From: Dactylorhiza incarnata
Taxonomy: Eukaryota > Streptophyta > Magnoliopsida > Asparagales > Orchidaceae
Assembly: GCA_033032865.1 (NCBI GenBank)
Contig: JAWHQI010000019.1
Span: forward strand, 9,962,001 to 10,026,000
Direction: 5' to 3'
DNA length: 64,000 nucleotides
The notes under the pieces were generated by a model. It was not told the origin of the DNA. It made no database searches and was given only the letters and a program-made list of their open reading frames with translations. Below, in pieces: positions 57,751 to 64,000 of the stretch. The position numbers and the translations under genes are program-made. Within the stretch, counting starts at the first letter, position 1. The number at the start of each line of letters is the position of its first letter.

Positions 57751-58249
57751 CCTCGCTCGCACACTTCCTCGGCCCGGCAAGCCCCCCGACAATGTATGAA
57801 CTTTGTTTAATCTCGCTGGACGATCTCGCAATTCTTTTCTTTCTTGTTAACTATTTCTCGCCCGCTACAGGGGCTCTCGCGAACTTATTATTGGTTTATG
57901 TGATAATTGCTAGTGATGCTCGCTCTATCTTTTGTTTCCACTTTCTTTCTTGTTGCTCTCATATGAAAATTTTGCTTATACTAACCTCTCAAGCTGGTCT
58001 CGCTCACTAATAATTCTGGGGTTACCTTGCATTCTCACATGCAATCATCATACAGGATTATGGCAAACCGTACCCCCCCCCCCCCTCCGTCGCTTCGACT
58101 TCTTTCCCCCGCTTTTCATTTCCTATAAATATGTCCCAGCGCTGAACTCACCTACCACATTTAACGCTAGCCCTTATTCTTCCTCTGCCTGCGAGATCTC
58201 GTGTTCTATCCTTCACGCCTTTTTCCCTTTTTCTTTGCAGGTTTCATCA
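57751..58249 (+). other. Non-coding upstream region, CTCGC-rich
   Basis: No coding sequence. The words CTCGCT, TCTCGC and GCGAG recur throughout. A C-run lies at 58074-58085. A splice-acceptor-like TTTTTCTTTGCAG ends at 58239, eleven bases before the ATG, so a leader intron is possible. Confidence 0.45.
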
Positions 58250-60221
58250 ATGGTGGGCGACGCTAGCGAGGCTGAGGGTCGGCTGAAATGTGCTTGGGCC
58301 TTTACCGACCATACCTTCTTCCACAGCAACCTGACAGAGGAGGAATACCTCGCCTCCGTCGCTGATTTTATCCCACCGGGGTTCTCCGCTCGCTGCCCTA
58401 GACGGGGATGATGTAATCAACGTCCCCATGCCGGATGAGCTCGCCATACCTATAGCCACTTTTGGGTTGACCTGCGCCTGCCTCTGTGGCCAGAGGTCCG
58501 CCAGGTACCTGCTAATCTCGCTTACCTTCTTCTCATCAAAATTTGAATTCTCGCTCGCTTATTTAAGACCTGGCCATTTTGCTCTCCAGGTGCTCAAACA
58601 CTTTGGCGTTATACTGGGTCAGTTGACCCCCAACGCCATGGCAGTCATCGTCGTGTTTGCATGCTACATGCGAGAAGAACGCATCGAGTTCAGCTTACCG
58701 GTCTTCCGGAAGCTGTTCTCCTTCAGGGCCTACAAGGAGGGCACCGCCTACTTTGTGGGCTCGGGGATCAAGGTCGTCGAGACCGTCAACAAGAGCCATT
58801 ATTGGGCTCAGAAATTCCTATTTGTCAAAGAGAACTTTGGCAATGTTCCCTTCTCGCCAATTCAGCACGTCGAGAGCACCTACCGCTCCCCCGCTCTCGG
58901 CGGCCATGACACCGCCCTATTCTAGTTCTTCAACAAGAAGAACTTCGAGGTGGTTCACCTCCGTCGAAACCTCAACTCACTGCTCTCGGTGCTCGCTGGG
59001 GAAGGTATATATCTCGCTCGCTAGTCTAACTCTTCTTGAGGCTTTCGCTGACTATTTGTAATTATTAAATCATTATAGGTGAGCGAGACCTCCCCATCCA
59101 TCCTCCTTATGCGAGCAGCAGGTAAATTCCTGCGGGCCTTGCTCTCGTGACCATGGGAGCAAATGCCTGCCACGAGACTCACCGCCCTACTTCCCCACCT
59201 ACAGGGAAGAGGGCTGAGTCGTCTCGCCTCAAGGATCCCTCCTCGCATCCCTCGCAGAAGAAAAATAAAATGAGGGATCCCCTCCCATCTGAGAAGGGAA
59301 AGGGGCATGTCGAGGCCTCCCCGAGCAAGATCTCTCCAGCTGACCTTCCCGAGGAAAGGGTGGCTAGCGAGCCAGCCGAAGAGGTCGCTAGGATCTCCTC
59401 CCTGCCAGAGCTGATCAACCATTGGAACTTTGGTCTCGGCCAAAGGCTCAAACACGAGGCTGACGAGTGCCTGCTATACTAGAATTCCGAGGTCAACAAG
59501 GCCTCCATCTCCAACCTCCTTCCCTCTTGGGTGGAGCAGGAGACAGTTAATGGGCATGCGTTCTCGTTCTCCTTCCGGTTTTATGGACGCGAGGACGCCT
59601 CGGTATTCTAGACTGAGACCGCGAGGACCCCGTCGTATGAGAGCGCGCGAGCCTAGCTCCATTCCTTGGAGCTCGCTCATATGACCGGACGGCGATGTCT
59701 TCAGCTGGAGCGCTATAATGAGGAGCTCACTCTCGCCTACAAAAATTCAGCCGCCGAGTTCGTTAGCCTAAAGGAGAGGCTGCTCACCTCCAACGAGCTT
59801 ATTTCTGGCCATCAGGATGGAGTGATAAGTATGCGAGCCCTCTCCTTCTTTCCTTTCTAACATCGCTTCCCTGGCTCACCCCCTTTCTTTACTGGATGCC
59901 GAGACCGCCAGGGAGCTTCGCGCTCGCATCTCCATCCTAGAAAACGAGGTCGCTGGGTTGAAAGCTTACAACCATGTGTTCGTCCGCGCCGCCCTTCCCC
60001 CGTCCCCTCGCCGCTTGAAGAATGAACAGCGAGCTAGGGAGGAGGAATGCCGAGAAGCCTCCGTCACCGCGGCCTGGTATATCTTTTGGGCTATGTAGGG
60101 AGCTGTCCTACTATCTGCCGAGGCGTCCGACTTGACGATCAAGGAAGTGGTCCCAGAGCTGTTCACGCCAGCCCCACCGCCTGCGGACAGCGAGGACGAG
60201 CCGTCCGCCGGCGATCATTAG
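58250..60221 (+). pseudogene. Transposase_28-like ('gypsy-type transposon') gene, four exons, many stops
   Basis: Around intron 1 the exons read DLRLPLWPEVRQ then VLKHFGVILGQLTPNAM, the hallmark of plant PF04195 'putative gypsy type transposon' proteins. Introns with GT-AG ends: 58505-58589 (85 bp) and 59005-59078 (74 bp), and a third near 59822-59903. Exon 3 is Ser/Lys-rich then helical (LERYNEELTLAYKNSAAEFV). Exon 4 continues the coiled coil and ends PPPADSEDEPSAGDH. Breaks: two compensating frame changes near 58393 and 58465, TAG at 58923, 59480, 59609, 59654 and 60096, and TAA at 59123. The final TAG is at 60219. The biochemical role of this family is unknown; it is usually carried by gypsy elements. 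Confidence 0.72.
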
Positions 60222-60821
60222 ACTTGTATTTTTTTATTCTCTATATTTTTGGCTGGCGAGATCGCCGCGAACCATGTAACTGACTTTAATGAAATAGATG
60301 ACAACTTTTGCCCACTTGTTCATTGTGTTCTCGCTTTCTATGTGTTGCATTTTTCTCGAATTTATATTACTCTTTTACTCCTTTGCCATTATATTCGTCG
60401 TGCTCGCGCACGCCTACTGCATAGTCGCCTAACCTCGGCTTAGAACGCGTACTCACCATATTAGTTCTTGCCCTTTTTGCCTACCTTAGGGGTGTAGGTT
60501 TTGGGATCAACCCTTCAAACCTTCATCTCGCGGGAAATGAACCTCCCCCCTTTTGACTTCGGCGAGCGAGATCCTTATATGACCTCTCGCACTGTTCTCG
60601 GGGATTTGAGTGATCCTTTTTACACACACCTTCTATGCCAGCGAGTACTCGGCATGCCCGTCTGGGATGGCGAGTTTGCTGACTTTCCCCTCTGTTTTCT
60701 GCGAGGACCCTATTTCCCGTGGGGGGCCTTCTGCCAATAGCTTGTGGGATGAGCTCCCCCCCCCCCCCCTCTATTGCTGTGCGAGATCATCTCTTATCGC
60801 CGAGCGAGAAGACCCTTCTAT
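60222..60821 (+). other. 3' flank, no clear gene
   Basis: AATGAAATAGATGAC near 60287 may be the 3' end signal of the preceding gene. A short frame at 60501-60740 (MGSTLQTFISREMNLPPFDF...) is not recognised. A C-run lies at 60759-60770. Confidence 0.4.
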
Positions 60822-60904
60822 GGTAACCCTGTCAGCCTCTCCGTGAGATCAACCTGACCCACCGGCTAGTGAGAGACCGGCAGTAGAATCATCCAGGGCC
60901 TTCC
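60822..60904. repeat. 96-bp tandem array, left piece
   Basis: GTAACCCTGTCAGCCTCTCC..GAGATCAACCTGACCCACC...GAGAGACCGGCAGT.GAATC matches the units at 61991-62332. The solo LTR inserted here. Confidence 0.85.
60900..60904. repeat. TSD CTTCC, left copy
   Basis: CTTCC precedes TGTTGGGTTTTC and is repeated at 61975-61979. Confidence 0.92.
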
Positions 60905-61974
60905 TGTTGGGTTTTCTCTACCCCGAACGGGATGACATATCGAATATGCGCACCGGAAATAATGATAAGAACAACCCAAAAGAGACAACGGATCTTGCGG
61001 TTTTTCATGATTCAAGAGAATAAAAAAAATGAAATACAAAGTACCTTTGCGGGATTGAGTCAACACTCAACCAAGGTGCTCCAAAGAGAAATCCAAAATC
61101 TGCCTTTGAGTTCTTCAAGAATCGAAATGGATCGATCCCTCTATAGAAGTCCACACAAGCAAAGGAGAACTCTAGCTTCTTGTCGTACAAGAACTAGGTC
61201 GGAGAAGGAAGCTCTCAACATCCCCACGGACTGCTAGGTCCGATCCAGAGGAGGCGGCGACCGACGGCGGCGACTAGCGGCGGCAGAAGATGATCGGCGG
61301 ACGGGAACAACGAGATGCCCTCGCGCGGAACAGTTCCGGGCGGCTTCTCGTCTAAAATCGCGAAAAAGATTAAGCCCCGTAGACCTAAAATCGCATGCCC
61401 TTTTATACTAAAATGCATAAATCAGGCTATCCGCAGACCAGAGGGAAAAGCAGAATATTTGTCCAGATTTACATTCGCCAAATTCGACTAATCAATATAA
61501 CCGAATTCGACTCAAATTTGGCGAAACCATTTCGACGAATTCGTCTATACAAATTCAACTATATCATTTCGTCGAAACCCTTTCGTCGAACTGACATGAT
61601 TCGGCTAAACTCTTTAGTCAAATCTGTTATAATTTCGGTTAATCATATTAGCCGAATTTCATTAGTCGAATCAAGCTAATTCGATTAAACCCTTTAACCA
61701 AATTTGACGCAGTTCGGTTAAACCCTTTAGCCGAATTTGTCAAGTAAATACTCATTCGTTTAAACTCTTTAAGCGATTTCCCGTTGAGACATTCTCAACT
61801 TAATTCCAAGCAGTCATAGGGTTGGTCCTCCACTCATATCCAATATGAGTAAGGCCAACACAATCCTTTCTCCAACTTCTCCAAACGCTTTTATGTGCGA
61901 CCCTATAGGCTCATATTGCGTTGGCAGTAAGACTAACTGTTGATTGCTTTGAGATCACCTCAGAAACTCCAACA
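60905..61974 (-). mobile_element. Solo LTR of a copia related to the element at 3694
   Basis: 1070 bp from TGTTGGGTTTTCTC to AACTCCAACA. The ends, the CATATCG..TATGCGCACCGGAAAT start region, the CTCTTCC/GATCCG..GAGGCGGCG region and the GCTTTTATGTGCGACCCTATAGGCTCATAT end region parallel the LTR at 3694-4771 and 10889-11966, but similarity is partial, so it is a different family. The minus TATA is at 61399-61408. A worn TTCGTCGAA/TTCGGTTAAACC array lies upstream of it at 61480-61760. Confidence 0.92.
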
Positions 61975-62332
61975 CTTCCACCATCAAATGACTTATTACC
62001 GTGCGAGCCTCTCTAGAGATCAACCTGACCCACCATCTATGAGAGACCGGCAGTGGAATCGATCTGGTGCATTCCAGCACCAAAGAACTTATTACCGTGC
62101 CAGCCTCTCTAGAGATCAACTTGACTCACCGTCTATGAGAGTCCGGCAGCGGAATTGATCTGGGGCATTCCAGCACCAAATAACTTGTTACCCTGTCAGC
62201 CTCTCCAGAGATCAACTTGACTCACCGTCTATGAGAGCCCGATAGTGGAATCTATCTGGGTCATTTCCAGCACAAAAGAACTTGTTATCCTGCCAGCCTC
62301 TCCAGAGATTGACCTGACCCACCTGTTAGTTA
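61975..62332. repeat. 96-bp tandem array, right piece
   Basis: ACTTATTACC or ACTTGTTA(C/T)C starts units at 61991, 62087, 62183 and 62280 (period 96, 96, 97). Each holds AGCCTCTC.AGAGATCAAC(C/T)TGA, TATGAGAG.CCGGCAG and CATTCCAGCACCAAA. CTTCC at 61975-61979 is the right TSD copy of the solo LTR. Confidence 0.9.
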
Positions 62333-64000
62333 TGGAACGTTCACCTAGAGGTGGGGTGGTGTTAGGTGATCTTGGTTCTTTTTGATATATTAGTGTGAGT
62401 TATGAGTATTTAAGCACAGCAGTAAAATATCACACACAAAAAGCACAGCAGACGACACAAGATCTATAGAGGTTCCTCAAGACAGGGTGTCTTGAGTAGT
62501 CCTCTTTCCCTCTACGCTTACCTAGCAGTGTGCTAGGCTCAGCAAAACTCTGCCAAAAAGCTTCAGGCCCTCAATCCTTACAACACGGACCCGCAAGTCC
62601 CAACAGCCTAGGACCGCAAGCCCCTACTGCCCCCGAGCCCGCAAGCTCGACACTCAGGCCCTCAAACCCTACAACACGGACCCGCAAGTCCCAACATCCT
62701 AGGCCCGCAAGCCCCTACTTCCCCCGAGCCCCAAGCTCGACCAATCGCTCCCTCAAGTACACTGTCCTGGCCCTCAAGCCTCGCAGCTCTCCAGCCTGCA
62801 AGCTAGACGGTGTCGGACCCGCAAGTCCACTGCCCTGGCCCTAAAGCCTCACAGGTCTCCAACCCTCAAGCTAGACAAATAGGTCTGCAAGCCTTTACAA
62901 GAGATTACAGTAATAAGACTGTTACTTCTGCCGGATGAAGATTGGCAACTTTAGCTTGATGAAGATCGGCTCCTTGAGATTGAAGAAGATGATTCTGAAT
63001 CAGATCTTGAGCGCACGGTTCTTCTTCAAATCTTTTCTTAGCCTGATGAAGATTGGCAACTTAACAGTCGATGAAGATGACTACTTCTTCTTTTTCTCTC
63101 TTTCTTGTGTGTATTTCTTTAGGGCGACCTCCTATCTCTTTTATAAGACTGTGAGGATCCCAACGGTCTTCTTAAAAAGTTCCTTAAGTGTCAGACGCTT
63201 CATTCCTTAAGAGCACGCGTAGATTGCTGACATCATTAATTGCTGATAGACATTCAGGCTGCGGCGTTAAGTGCTGTCAGGCAGTTCGACGGTGGCATTA
63301 ATTGCTGACAACGCGTCTGCAATATTTGAATTCTGTCTCGACGATATTTCCATCTTCATGCCGATACAGACAGTATCTCGACGATATCACAATATCTCGA
63401 CGACAAGACTTTGTCGATGCCTTGGGTTTTAGTAGACCTTCAAGTCTTCTTACTTCTACCACTGATGGTGGTATCTCGATGACACAGGATATCCTGGCAA
63501 TTCTGCATATACGACGATAAGCTTTCTTTGACTATGTCGTTGAGATCTTCTTTCTTGATGTCTGTCGTCGTAATCATGTTGTTCTCTCGACGACATGAGT
63601 GATGTTATGTCGATGCTTCAGCAGCTGCTATTCTTCAGTTGTCTTTCTTCAGTCGACATGCCTTCTTTACGACGATGTCCAACAACATCAGTCATACTTA
63701 GCCTGCTCAGCGACAAGGCTTCTTCACGAAGATACCTGTTCTTATCAACGACAAGGCCACTTTAATGAAGTCGACGATACTGCGTCTTCTCTACGTTCGA
63801 CGATCTTGCCGAGTCTCAGCGGTCGACGATCTTCATTCTGAGTTCGACGATCTTGCTTCTGTGTTCGACGAACACGCCAAGTCTCAGCGGTCATTGATCT
63901 TCCTTCTGCGTTCGACGAACACGCCAATTCTCAGCGGTCGTCGATCTTCCTTCTGAGTTCGATGAACTTCCTTCTTCGTTCGACGAATCTTGTTCTACTA
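62333..64000 (-). repeat. SIRE-like LTR, runs off the window
   Basis: On the minus strand the LTR would end CACCTCTAGGTGAACGTTCCA here. Its left part (CCTAGAGGTGGGGTGGTG, then GGTTCCTCAAGACAGG) resembles the end region of the LTR at 55121 (GGGGGGGTGAAT...GTAGTTCCCCAATAAATC). A 91-bp duplication with CAGGCCCTCAA.CC.TACAAC starts at 62564 and 62655. The left neighbour is the 96-bp array, so this is probably the 3' LTR of a minus-strand element lying to the right. Confidence 0.65.
63338..64000 (-). repeat. CTCGACGA / GTTCGACGAAC array
   Basis: Two sub-arrays: CTCGACGATATC-type words at 63338-63600 and CGTTCGACGA-type words at 63795-63990. The latter alternate with CTCAGCGGTCGACGATCTTC. The array continues past the window end. 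Confidence 0.85.

Noticed and set aside
59123..60098. Recoded amber codons in the gypsy-type gene
   Set aside because: Two frame changes and a TAA are also present and nothing in the window suggests stop suppression, so decay is the simpler reading.

Overview
This is a flowering-plant nuclear window made almost entirely of LTR retrotransposons, many nested in one another. I found no ordinary host gene, no tRNA or rRNA gene and no CRISPR array. The organism is inferred from plant Ty1/copia polyproteins, an Athila-type Ty3/gypsy element, SIRE-like LTRs, plant-only 'putative transposon' domains and primer sites for plant tRNA-iMet and tRNA-Asp. The species cannot be named from the sequence.

Layout. 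1-3693 is a decayed SIRE-like region with an antisense ORF (1089-2021) resembling the plant PF20167 domain. 3694-11966 is a complete minus-strand copia element with equal 1078-bp LTRs, a 5-bp TACTT target-site duplication (TSD) and an uninterrupted 1318-aa polyprotein. 11972-14988 is the 3' end and 3' LTR of a SIRE-like element. 15317-33630 is one very long solo LTR (TSD TAAAC, about 5.2 kb without its guests). It is split by a non-autonomous element at 16335-22931 (TSD GTACT) and a copia element at 26250-32740 (TSD TCAAT, three in-frame stops). 35040-41268 is a decayed minus-strand Athila element. A second copia of the 26250 lineage (41274-49785, minus) was inserted into the Athila LTR and was itself split by a second non-autonomous element at 42592-48986 (TSD CTCCA). 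49786-53527 is a relative of the long solo LTR. 54536-56782 is the gag and 5' LTR of a SIRE-like element (minus). 56783-60221 holds two 'gypsy-type transposon' genes; the second has spliceable introns and many stops. 60822-62332 is a 96-bp tandem array interrupted by a copia solo LTR (60905-61974, TSD CTTCC). From 62333 a SIRE-like LTR runs off the window.

Two signals stand out. First, the non-autonomous elements at 16335 and 42592 share TGATG...CATCA LTR ends, LTRs of about 1.65-1.7 kb, a tRNA-Asp primer site 6 bp inside the LTR, and a CCHC zinc-knuckle protein followed by an acidic low-complexity tail; neither has protease, RT or integrase. They look like an Athila-dependent parasite group. 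Second, unrelated LTR families carry arrays of short CpG-rich inverted motifs, just upstream of the TATA box wherever orientation can be set. One word, TTCGTCGAACG/CGTTCGACGAA, recurs in five or six lineages, at about 21-bp spacing where I measured it.

The autonomous copia and Athila elements would have supplied the enzymes, and the non-autonomous elements would have borrowed them. In this window only the copia polyprotein at 5746-9702 still looks intact.
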